Positions 48,652 through 56,598 of a stretch of DNA of 64,000 nt are shown here, piece by piece; positions within the stretch are counted from its first letter, which is position 1; every line of letters begins with the position of its first letter. The position numbers and the translations under genes were made by a program. The notes below the pieces were generated by a model that ran no database searches, was not told the origin of the DNA, and was given only the letters and a program-made list of their open reading frames with translations. Source of the stretch: an uncultured bacterium (GTDB lineage: Bacteria > Verrucomicrobiota > Kiritimatiellia > RFP12 > UBA1067); the NCBI GenBank assembly GCA_902801025.1, contig CADCGZ010000007.1, forward strand, positions 24,642 through 88,641, read 5' to 3'.

Positions 48652-50169
48652 TTATTTTGCGTAAGCGCCGCACGGACGCGGTCCGCGCGGATACGGGTTG
48701 CCGTTTATGTCTGCCGGCACGCACTGGAGCGGCACGCCGTGCTTCAGCGCGGGCGAGCCGGCGCGCAGCGCGTAGTGGTGATGCGCCTCGTCGGCGAACG
48801 GACGCTCCGCGCGCGCCGTCTCGGAGCCGTACTCACCCGTGTCGCCGCCCTTCCTGTCCTTCCCGTAGAAGGCGTTGCGCCACACCTTGAGTCCGGCGGA
48901 GCCGTCTCCGTTCGCGAGCGCCGCGAAACCGCCCATCTGGCGCAGCACGCAGTTCACCACTCGGACGTCCTTGGGGTTAAACGTGCCCTTGGGGCCCTTC
49001 GCCTCGCGCCACAGCCAGGTCTGGTCCACAAGCGTGATGTGCGCGAAAAGGACGTTCTCCATGTCGTCCGAGTACTGCGTGTACATCGCGCAGTCGCATT
49101 TGAAGGAGACGTTCACGAACGCCGAATCGCGCAGGCGTATGCCGAAGAGCCCCTGGCACTTGCAGTCGTATCCGGACACGTTGTACAATATGACGTCGTG
49201 GACCCATCCAGGCGCCTTCGCGTGCGACTGGTGGAAATCGGGGTGCGCGCCCGTCTTGCCGGGATCGACGCCGTCGCAGCGGCAGTTCACCACGAGGCAG
49301 TCGCTGCCGGTCCACACGTCTGACGATATGTCGTGCACGTAGTGTCCGCGCTGGAGCGTCGCGCCGGGGCCGTTCGACATCTCCTTCGTCTCTCCGCCTG
49401 TCACGTACGCACGCATGCGGTTTCCGAGGACGTTCGCGTTGCACGCCCAGCGTCCCTTCTTGTTGAGCATCGTGCATTCGTCGAGCCAACAGCAGGTTGC
49501 GCCGTTCTCGCCTGCGATGATCGACGCGTACTTCCCCTCCGCGTCGCAGAAGAGAGTGACGTTCCTGAAGCGGAGCTTGTCGCCGCCAGGGCGCCCCGCG
49601 GAGAACTCGACCTCCTCGCGCTTCGTTCCGGGGGCGGCAGCGATCGTCGTCCAGAACTTCGCGTTCCTGTCGCCTATGCGGCTCAGCGAGTAGACGCCAT
49701 TCCTGAGGTACACCGTCCCTCCGTCGCCAACCTTCCTGACCGCGTCGGCAAGCGAATCGTCCGGACCTATCGTCACCTCGGCCTTCGAGCCCTGCGTGCC
49801 CTTCGCATTGGCGTAGAGCGGGAGATCCGGAAGCTCAAAGCTCTCAGGCGCGGAGCCGAGCGTGGTCGCGACCGCCTTCACCGCCACCGGTCCGTCCGGA
49901 AGCTTCGCCGCGTCAATCGGCACGAAGTACTCCCACACGCCGGTGCGGGCGTTGAGCTTCGGCTCCTCCGCGGTGAACTTCCGTCCGCCCACGTCGAACG
50001 TCACCTTGACGCCGTCCTCGTGGAACGCCACCACGCCCGCATTGAATACGCCGGAGATGCGCTGGTGCGGAACGACGTCCCACCGCGCCACCGGCCTCGC
50101 CGCGAACGCCTGCCCTGCGGCCAGTGCCGCACAGGAAACCGCCGCAACGCAAAACACCGTCTTTCTCAT
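48652..50169 (-). CDS. Secreted right-handed beta-helix protein (505 aa)
   Basis: A signal peptide (MRKTVFCVAAVSCAALAAGQAFA) precedes an N-terminal beta domain and a parallel beta-helix (about residues 140-440: SLADAVRKVGDGGTVYLRNGVYSL, LRFRNVTLFCDAEG, VHDISSDVWTGSDCLVVNC, VNVSFKCDCAMYTQYS). The fold is shared by pectate lyases and other polysaccharide-active enzymes; no catalytic triad is clear. A tail (RAGSPALKHGVP, DINGNPYPRGPRPCGAYAK) resembles choice-of-anchor-type ends. ATG 50169 is chosen because AAAGGA lies 8 nt upstream; ATG 50178 would leave no spacer. It follows the 1367-residue adhesin gene by 42 bp. Confidence 0.82.
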   Translation of the reverse strand: MRKTVFCVAAVSCAALAAGQAFAARPVARWDVVPHQRISGVFNAGVVAFHEDGVKVTFDVGGRKFTAEEPKLNARTGVWEYFVPIDAAKLPDGPVAVKAVATTLGSAPESFELPDLPLYANAKGTQGSKAEVTIGPDDSLADAVRKVGDGGTVYLRNGVYSLSRIGDRNAKFWTTIAAAPGTKREEVEFSAGRPGGDKLRFRNVTLFCDAEGKYASIIAGENGATCCWLDECTMLNKKGRWACNANVLGNRMRAYVTGGETKEMSNGPGATLQRGHYVHDISSDVWTGSDCLVVNCRCDGVDPGKTGAHPDFHQSHAKAPGWVHDVILYNVSGYDCKCQGLFGIRLRDSAFVNVSFKCDCAMYTQYSDDMENVLFAHITLVDQTWLWREAKGPKGTFNPKDVRVVNCVLRQMGGFAALANGDGSAGLKVWRNAFYGKDRKGGDTGEYGSETARAERPFADEAHHHYALRAGSPALKHGVPLQCVPADINGNPYPRGPRPCGAYAK

Positions 50170-50211
50170 GTGTCGCATCCTTTCAGTGTTCGTCGCCGTC
50201 TGCAGGAAAGA

Positions 50212-53200
50212 TCAGCGGATGAGAATCCGCAGCCCCGCCTCGGACGCCTCGAAGCACCCGATGTCTATCGAACGCCCCTGGACTCGCTTGTTGCCCGCGA
50301 GGTCCACCGACGGCGCGTTCTCCGGCGTAACGCCCGCGTTGTAAAGCGGTCCCGTCGGATTCGGCGTGTAGTCTCCATTCGCATAGTCCTTGAAGGTGCC
50401 AGCAAGGTCCTCGGGATCAATCACACAGTTCAGAACGCACGCGGACGGGTCGGAGACCGACCCTCCAAAGAAGACCGTGTCACGGCCATCGCCTTTCGTG
50501 TTGCCGGCGACAACGCAGTTGATCAGCCGTGACGTCGCCGACGAAACATACACGATGCCGCGAGTCTCCATCGTATTCCGAACGATTGTGCAATTCACGA
50601 CAGAACCGTTCACGCCGATGTGGACTGCGTTGCCGGGGCGGTCGGTCTCGTTGTTGCCAAGCGGACAGTAGCATCCAGCCACAAGGCAGTTTTCTACCCG
50701 TCCCTTCTCCACCTGAAGTACACCCTTGTTGCCTCCGGCGCCGTTCATAGTCTGCACGTAGCAATTCGATATCACACAGTGTGTCAGCAGCGCGTGTTCG
50801 GACACAAGATAGGCTGCCCCACCGGCCCCGTTGTAGTTGCTGGCGCCACATCCGCGTATGACAACGTTCGAAACCGTTCCCCCGAAATCGCCGAAATGAA
50901 CTCCACCTCCGAAAGCGCCACTGAGCAAGCCCTTCTCGATGACTACGTTGCTCAGCTTCGCCTCCGTCTTGTTCATTTCAACTACCCGCAGCCACGAGGA
51001 TCCCTCCCTTGTAAGGACAACCTCCTCCGGATCAGGCAGCAAACCATGAATGTCGAGGACCTTTTCAACTGTCAGTGTACTCGTTACGCCGTATGTACCG
51101 GGATAGATGACTATCTCGCATCCGTCGACCGCCGCGTCAATCGCCTCGTTGACCGTAAGCGCGCCAGTCTCCGGCGTAGCAAACGGAACGACATGCGCCT
51201 CCGCTTCCTTGTTCACATACAGAACCCTCTGCGCGAACTGAAGGTAGTTCGCCTTGCTGATCGACAGTTCCTTCTGCGCCGTAAGGTTCTTCACGGTCAA
51301 CGAAGGCGAGAACGTTCCGCCAGCAACGAAGCGGTACCGCGCTGTCGCAGTGCCGTCCAACGTCGCATCGACCACGCCATCGCCGTCGAAGTCCCAGTCA
51401 TACTCGAGATAGTCTCCGTCGTTAGCGCCACTGACCACAGCTGTAAACGTGACGTCGACCGGCAGGATGCCTGAAACAACGTCGGCCTCGAATGCGATGG
51501 CGAAGGCGTTGAGGTCGTACTCGTAGCATCCCGCATCGATTGCAGTGCCCATCACACGCTCGTTGAGGTCGAGATCCCCCGCCGCTTCATTTTCCTTCGC
51601 GCGGCCGAAGTTTATCGCCGGAGAGCCCGCCGCCAAGTGGAAATCGCCGTTGCCGGAGTCAACCAATGTCGCGGCGGAGCTTGCGGAGACGCAGGAGTCG
51701 TTGGGCGCCGTCTCCGCATCGACTACGCAGTTCCTGAAGACGGCCTTCGCATCTTCAGCGCTGACCATGTAGCTGACAACGTCGCCTGCAATGCTCTCGT
51801 CGGCCATCGTCGCCGTGTTGCCGACTATAACGCAGTTCTCGACAACGCCGGCCGTTCCTTTCACGTAGATGCCGCCCACCTGCTTGCCCGCATTGGCGGC
51901 GATCGTGCAGTTGCGGATCGTGCCGCCAGAAATCATCACGCCTGCCGCGGCCTTGGTCTGCGTGCCGTTGCAATTGTCGTAGTTCCCGTTGACGAGGCAG
52001 TTCTCGACAAGGCCGCCGTATATCTCGATGCCGCCCGCCTTGTAGTCGCCGCGGTTGTCGGTGAAATAGCCCTTCTCGATCACACAATGCGTGACAAGGC
52101 CCGCGCGCATGAATACGTTGCCTCCGTGGCAGTCGTAGTTGTCCGCGCATCCTCCTGTAAAGACACAGTTCGACGCTGTGCCGCCATTGTACCCTATGTA
52201 GAGGTTTCCACCGCCGTACGAACCCGCCTGGTAGGCTTGTCCATTTGACAAAGTCAGGTTGCGGATGCCAGCCTGCGCGTTGTCCAGGAACAGGACGCGC
52301 GCACGCCCGCTCTTGTTCTTGAGCACAACCTGGGACGGATCTTCGCCCGTGCCTATTAACGTCACCGCGTTCGTCACGATAAGTCGATAGTTGGCGTTGT
52401 TCACACCATTGTAGTTGACCGTCGAAGCCTCCTCGTACGTGCCGGGGGCGATGAACACCTGCGAAGGCTCGGCGTCGAAGCCCTCAAGCGACTCTATCGC
52501 CGCGCGAACCGTCTTCTTCGCCGTCAGCAACGTCATACCGTCCTGCGCATCGTCGCCTTCCATCGAGACAAAGCGCACAGCCGGATTGACGGCGAAATTG
52601 ACAATTGTCATTTCCGCTGCCCCCGAACCGACAAAGGAGTGCGTCTGGTGGAGCGTAACCGAGACCGTCACGTCATCTGACACTGCCGAAGAATAGATCG
52701 GATTCACAGCAATCGTGGCGGTTGCAGAGCCTGCCGGAATGACCACCGAGCTGGAAAGCGCCGCATAAGTCTGGCCGGCAACGGCTGTTCCCCCTACCGT
52801 GTACGGCACCAAAAGATCGAATGCCACCTGCGACGAAGCGGTCACCGTAAAGACGCCCGGAGTCAACAAGCCCTCGTCAGCGTCCGCCGTCTTCGCGACA
52901 GACACTGACCCATTAAACACCCGGCCTGCATGAAGCATGATCGTGTTTCCGGCCGAGGACGTGACGCGAACCGAGCAGTCATAGGAGTGTCCCACGTTGA
53001 GCGAAGGCAAAGGAACGACAACCTCTGTCGAATCAGCCGCAATTGGTGCCGAAGTCACTTCTCCAGAGACAATGTCCGTCAAGACAGCCTCGAAGCTGCC
53101 GGTGCCGGACACGAGCGAATATGACACGGTAAAACCTTCAGCGCAGGCGACCACTTCGGCAGATGAAATGACCGGCATCGTCTCATCCATCGGGAGCGCC

Positions 53201-54315
53201 GGTGAATAGGACAGCAGCGTATCCGTCATCGCGTGATATTCCGCGACGGCATACTCTGCAGACACAGGCTCTGACGAAAGCCGAAGTTCGTCCATCAGTC
53301 CCCACCAGTTCGGTTCTCCGCCGCTGGGATTGTTGCCGAATGCAAGCGCAAGATTGTTGTCCGAACATGCGGAGTTGAGCGTGAGCGGACTCTGCGGGAC
53401 GCCGTTCACGTAGTAGGTGAGCTTAGTGTCGTCGTAGACCAGCGACAAGTGCACCCAGTTCTCACGGATGTCCGGCACTGTCGCCGTGTGGTCGCCGCTG
53501 TTTGCGCCGCGCGCCGAAACTGTCGTCGCGGGTACGGTAGCCGAAGACGTATCGTAGCGCGCCTCGACCTCCCACCCGTTCTTGTCTGTATACTTGCTCT
53601 TACGCGAGACATAGCGCATCGAGTACGATGTAGATGTGTCATAGGCCTTGAACCATCCCGAAAACGTAAGAGAGTTCCCACAGTCGAGCAGGTTGCTGTC
53701 GGCCACGGCAAGGTAGGATTTTCTGCCCTTCGCGGACGCCAGCTGACGGCCCGTCCCTACCGGGCAGTTTACGACGCCAATTGAGTCTTCTGCCGCGTTC
53801 GCTCCGGACGGAAGCGCCGTTAGCCCATGCCCAGTTGCATCTCTTGCGTCCCCTGACGCCTCGTTAAGGTGCCACACACCCACGTAGTTGGACCAGACGT
53901 CCGTCGAGGAGTCCGCCACCGAAACGCCGTTGCCGTAGTACATAGCGAATTCGGTCGCGGCGGAGAGCGTCGGCACCTTGACCCAGACAAGCGAGACACC
54001 GTTTCGATCCCAAGTTTCGATTTCATGCGGGTAGATTGTCAGCACGCCGCCGTTCTCTACGCCAAATGCGAGGTCGGAGCCATCGGCCGCCATATCGGCG
54101 TAGCTGAACCCTGGCATGGACTCCGATATCCTGACCAAGACGGGTACATCGCTGGCGGAATTCTCGCCAAGCGCGGCTTGCCCCGCCGATGAGACGGCAA
54201 TCGGCACGCGCTTGAGAAAATCATACGGACTTGGCGCCACTGGATCCACGGCGAATGCGCCGCGGGAGAGGACTGCGAGAACGATGGAAGCGAGAACGAA
54301 TTTCAACTGTTTCAT
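50212..54315 (-). CDS. Giant secreted DUF2341/LamG/Calx-beta/PKD/beta-helix protein (1367 aa)
   Basis: Signal peptide MKQLKFVLASIVLAVLSRGAFA. Domains in order: DUF2341 (about residues 35-150, VPVLVRISESMPGFSYADM), LamG (155-375, GVWHLNEASGD, LTFSGWFKAYD, MDELRLSSEPV), an FN3-like unit, Calx-beta (about 490-590), a first right-handed beta-helix (600-900) ending in a choice-of-anchor Q-like segment (SPAINFGRA, DAGCYEYD), a PKD domain (925-1000, LEYDWDFDGDGVVDA) and a second beta-helix (1010-1335) with a second such ending (SIDIGCFE). The C-terminus is AGLRILIR. It is probably a surface adhesin or glycan-capture protein. It heads a unit with a beta-helix enzyme and a deacetylase. A promoter and a tandem operator lie upstream. 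Confidence 0.9.
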   Translation of the reverse strand: MKQLKFVLASIVLAVLSRGAFAVDPVAPSPYDFLKRVPIAVSSAGQAALGENSASDVPVLVRISESMPGFSYADMAADGSDLAFGVENGGVLTIYPHEIETWDRNGVSLVWVKVPTLSAATEFAMYYGNGVSVADSSTDVWSNYVGVWHLNEASGDARDATGHGLTALPSGANAAEDSIGVVNCPVGTGRQLASAKGRKSYLAVADSNLLDCGNSLTFSGWFKAYDTSTSYSMRYVSRKSKYTDKNGWEVEARYDTSSATVPATTVSARGANSGDHTATVPDIRENWVHLSLVYDDTKLTYYVNGVPQSPLTLNSACSDNNLALAFGNNPSGGEPNWWGLMDELRLSSEPVSAEYAVAEYHAMTDTLLSYSPALPMDETMPVISSAEVVACAEGFTVSYSLVSGTGSFEAVLTDIVSGEVTSAPIAADSTEVVVPLPSLNVGHSYDCSVRVTSSAGNTIMLHAGRVFNGSVSVAKTADADEGLLTPGVFTVTASSQVAFDLLVPYTVGGTAVAGQTYAALSSSVVIPAGSATATIAVNPIYSSAVSDDVTVSVTLHQTHSFVGSGAAEMTIVNFAVNPAVRFVSMEGDDAQDGMTLLTAKKTVRAAIESLEGFDAEPSQVFIAPGTYEEASTVNYNGVNNANYRLIVTNAVTLIGTGEDPSQVVLKNKSGRARVLFLDNAQAGIRNLTLSNGQAYQAGSYGGGNLYIGYNGGTASNCVFTGGCADNYDCHGGNVFMRAGLVTHCVIEKGYFTDNRGDYKAGGIEIYGGLVENCLVNGNYDNCNGTQTKAAAGVMISGGTIRNCTIAANAGKQVGGIYVKGTAGVVENCVIVGNTATMADESIAGDVVSYMVSAEDAKAVFRNCVVDAETAPNDSCVSASSAATLVDSGNGDFHLAAGSPAINFGRAKENEAAGDLDLNERVMGTAIDAGCYEYDLNAFAIAFEADVVSGILPVDVTFTAVVSGANDGDYLEYDWDFDGDGVVDATLDGTATARYRFVAGGTFSPSLTVKNLTAQKELSISKANYLQFAQRVLYVNKEAEAHVVPFATPETGALTVNEAIDAAVDGCEIVIYPGTYGVTSTLTVEKVLDIHGLLPDPEEVVLTREGSSWLRVVEMNKTEAKLSNVVIEKGLLSGAFGGGVHFGDFGGTVSNVVIRGCGASNYNGAGGAAYLVSEHALLTHCVISNCYVQTMNGAGGNKGVLQVEKGRVENCLVAGCYCPLGNNETDRPGNAVHIGVNGSVVNCTIVRNTMETRGIVYVSSATSRLINCVVAGNTKGDGRDTVFFGGSVSDPSACVLNCVIDPEDLAGTFKDYANGDYTPNPTGPLYNAGVTPENAPSVDLAGNKRVQGRSIDIGCFEASEAGLRILIR

Positions 54316-54342
54316 ATGTAATATCCTTTCTTGTTCGCGACA

Positions 54343-54371
54343 ATTTTACAAAATCTGGGCGCAGAAAACAA
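54343..54371 (-). promoter_or_regulatory. Promoter of the 1367-residue adhesin module
   Basis: TTGTTT (54366-54371), 17 bp, then TAAAAT (54343-54348) on the minus strand; AAGGAT serves as Shine-Dalgarno before ATG 54315. A direct-repeat pair begins 15 bp upstream of the -35 box. Confidence 0.6.
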
Positions 54372-54386
54372 GAGGAAATGTGCAAA

Positions 54387-54407
54387 CCTCAATTAATACC
54401 TCAATTA
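54387..54407 (-). promoter_or_regulatory. Tandem direct-repeat operator candidate, copy A
   Basis: On the minus strand two identical TAATTGAGG units (54399-54407 and 54387-54395) are separated by 3 bp, a 12-bp period. They lie 15 bp upstream of the -35 box. A near-identical pair stands at the same place before the 864-residue adhesin gene (59262-59282). Confidence 0.6.
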
Positions 54408-54421
54408 TCCAACTGGGCTTC

Positions 54422-54473
54422 GTTCCGTCGCGGAGCGACGGAACCCCCTGTCGGCGAGACGGGACGTCTCGCC
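54422..54473. repeat. Twin hairpins with GGA loops
   Basis: GTTCCGTCGC-GGA-GCGACGGAAC (54422-54444) and GGCGAGACG-GGA-CGTCTCGCC (54453-54473) are two perfect palindromes with 10- and 9-bp arms, 8 bp apart, sharing the same 3-nt loop. No U-tract follows, so they resemble a REP doublet in the gap after the beta-helix gene more than a terminator. Confidence 0.75.
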
Positions 54474-54509
54474 GCTCCTGCGGGCGGGACTGCGCTCCTT
54501 CGAGATGCT

Positions 54510-56540
54510 TCAACCCTTTGGGGGGATGACCGGCTTGTTCGGCGAGGGGATTCCCTCCGCGACATCGGCGGGGATGGCGGGGATGGTCCTGCGTCCGCTA
54601 CCAAGCAGGTCGCCCCTGCGGAAGGCCGCGGGCGAGATGGGCGAGCCGCATCCGTCGACCTGGCGGATGTCGATGTCCGCCGACTTCGCCTTCTTCCAGT
54701 TGAACACCATGACTCCGCGGTATGGCGGCGCCTCGAGCGCGGGCGAGAAGGAGAGGACGCCGTTCGCGCACGACTTCACCGTCCTCAGCACGCCGTCGCA
54801 GTTGAGCTCTATCCTGTCGCCGGGCGCGAAGAGGTCCGTGCGCGACGCCGCGTCCTTGCGCAGCGCAAGCGAGTCGAGGGACGAGCCGTTCGCACCCGAC
54901 ACGGCCATCGCGGACGGGAAGTTCGCCGAAGGAACCGCGCATACGGCGCTGCCCTTCTCCTGTCCCGTCTCAGCCTGCGCCTTCGCGAGATCGGTGTATT
55001 TCCGCCAGGGCTTCGCGGTGCGCGCGGAGAACGCTGGCGCGAATCGGTTTCCCGAGCTGTCGACCTTCGTGCTGTCGAGCTGTCCGTAGTCCATCGAGCC
55101 GCCGATGAACAGGTTCTTAGTCACGGAATAGTCGTGTCCGGTGAAGCTGAAGAACCCGTATCCAGCGCCCCAGAAGGTGTTGCCCTCGAACTTCCAGCGG
55201 TGCGAGTTGCCGTGTCCGCAGATGAGCATCACGGCGTCGCACCCCATGAAGAGGTTTCCGCGCACCGTGACATCCTCCGCCTCCTCCGCCATTATCGACT
55301 GTCCGCCGCAGATGTTGAAGTTCTCCTCGTACACGACGTCTGAAACGTCGCGGTACATCTGCGTGTTGTCGGGATGCGCCTGGTAGATGTGGTGGTGGAT
55401 GTAGTTCCTTCTCACGACGACGTGCTTCGTCGGCGGATTCGCCCTGGGGGTGCCCGTCTTTTTCCCGGAGATGTTTCCGGCGACGACGATTCCGTCCACC
55501 TGGTTGAGCGCCACCTCGTTGCCCTCGACAAGTGCGTTCTCGACGGAGGCGAGCCCGATCCCGTTGCCTCCGTTGGCGACGACGACGTTCGAGCGGACCT
55601 TCAGGTCCTTCGCCATGCGCGCGGCGATTCCTGCGCCGTTGTGGTGGACGAGGCAGTTCTGCACCGTCACACCGTCGCCGCCGATCTGCACTCCCGCGGC
55701 ACGCGAGCCGGCGATCTCGAATCCGTCGAGGACTATGTTGCCGGACGGATTCTTGTGGTGCCCCACGGCGACGAGCGGACGGTCCGCGGCGCAATACTGC
55801 GTCCTCGCGAGATCGGCCCTCTTCGCCGGTTTGAAGTAGACCGTTCCAGCCGTGCTCTTCGGGTCGGCGCCAGAGTCTGAGACGAACGCCCAGCTTCCTG
55901 GCAGATCGACGAGCGCAGGGTGGTTGACGAACGAGTAGCGGTTGTTCTCCGGCTTGAGCCACTTCATCCATTCTTCCGGCGAGAAGACGATATCGCCCGT
56001 CTTCGGATCATACGACTGGATGCGCCGAGACGAAAATGCGTTCCCGGCTGCAAAGTAGAAGTAGCACCGGGTGTCTTTGGGGTCCTTCGCAATCTTGGCA
56101 AGCTTTGGGTCGGCGACCGAGTCGGTCTTGAACGTGCACGTCGCCGCGTCTGCCATCAGGACGGGGAGCCGCGTTCCGTCCGCGGGCCAGCGCCCACACT
56201 GTTGCTCGACGTATCCGACAAACAGGGAGTCGACTCGCGAAGGGACTTTCGCGGAGAACACCCCGCCGCCTTCATCCTTCCACCCTTCGATCTTCTGCAT
56301 CCCGCTCAACGTGACACGCTCGCTCGGCGCGGCCTTGATGATCAATGGCTCGCCCTCGAACAGCTTCTGCACGCGAAAGCCGGCGTATGTTCCGCCCTTC
56401 ACGAGCACGACGTCGCCGCCCTTCGCGGCGTCCACCGCCTTCTGAATCGTCGGGTACTGCGCAGGGACGACAAGCTCAGTGGCGAGAACTGCAGTCGCGC
56501 AAAGCCCCGTCACCGCGGAAAACATTATCCTCCTTGTCAT
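54510..56540 (-). CDS. Secreted right-handed beta-helix protein, lyase-like (676 aa)
   Basis: A signal peptide (MTRRIMFSAVTGLCATAVLA) is followed by a parallel beta-helix: YPTIQKAVDAAKGGDVVLVKGGTY (read in part), then GNIVLDGFEIAGS, VTVQNCLVHHNGAG, LKVRSNVVVANGGNG, ALVEGNEVALNQVDG, HVVVRRNYIHHHIYQ, VTVRGNLFMGCD. The layout resembles PL6/pectate-lyase-like and mannuronan-epimerase-like enzymes, but no catalytic residues were assigned. The C-terminal 150 residues (DRIELNCDGVLRTVKSC) form a beta domain. ATG 56540 has AAAGGAG 7 nt upstream. It follows the 864-residue adhesin by 58 bp. The specific activity is unknown. Confidence 0.82.
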   Translation of the reverse strand: MTRRIMFSAVTGLCATAVLATELVVPAQYPTIQKAVDAAKGGDVVLVKGGTYAGFRVQKLFEGEPLIIKAAPSERVTLSGMQKIEGWKDEGGGVFSAKVPSRVDSLFVGYVEQQCGRWPADGTRLPVLMADAATCTFKTDSVADPKLAKIAKDPKDTRCYFYFAAGNAFSSRRIQSYDPKTGDIVFSPEEWMKWLKPENNRYSFVNHPALVDLPGSWAFVSDSGADPKSTAGTVYFKPAKRADLARTQYCAADRPLVAVGHHKNPSGNIVLDGFEIAGSRAAGVQIGGDGVTVQNCLVHHNGAGIAARMAKDLKVRSNVVVANGGNGIGLASVENALVEGNEVALNQVDGIVVAGNISGKKTGTPRANPPTKHVVVRRNYIHHHIYQAHPDNTQMYRDVSDVVYEENFNICGGQSIMAEEAEDVTVRGNLFMGCDAVMLICGHGNSHRWKFEGNTFWGAGYGFFSFTGHDYSVTKNLFIGGSMDYGQLDSTKVDSSGNRFAPAFSARTAKPWRKYTDLAKAQAETGQEKGSAVCAVPSANFPSAMAVSGANGSSLDSLALRKDAASRTDLFAPGDRIELNCDGVLRTVKSCANGVLSFSPALEAPPYRGVMVFNWKKAKSADIDIRQVDGCGSPISPAAFRRGDLLGSGRRTIPAIPADVAEGIPSPNKPVIPPKG

Positions 56541-56598
56541 GACCATTCTCCTTTCAATCCAAAATCCATCATCGCGCCACGGCAAAAGACTACCGTCA

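Noticed and set aside
54422..54473. Rho-independent terminator for the beta-helix gene
   Set aside because: The stems are strong, but neither is followed by a U-tract on the transcribed strand.
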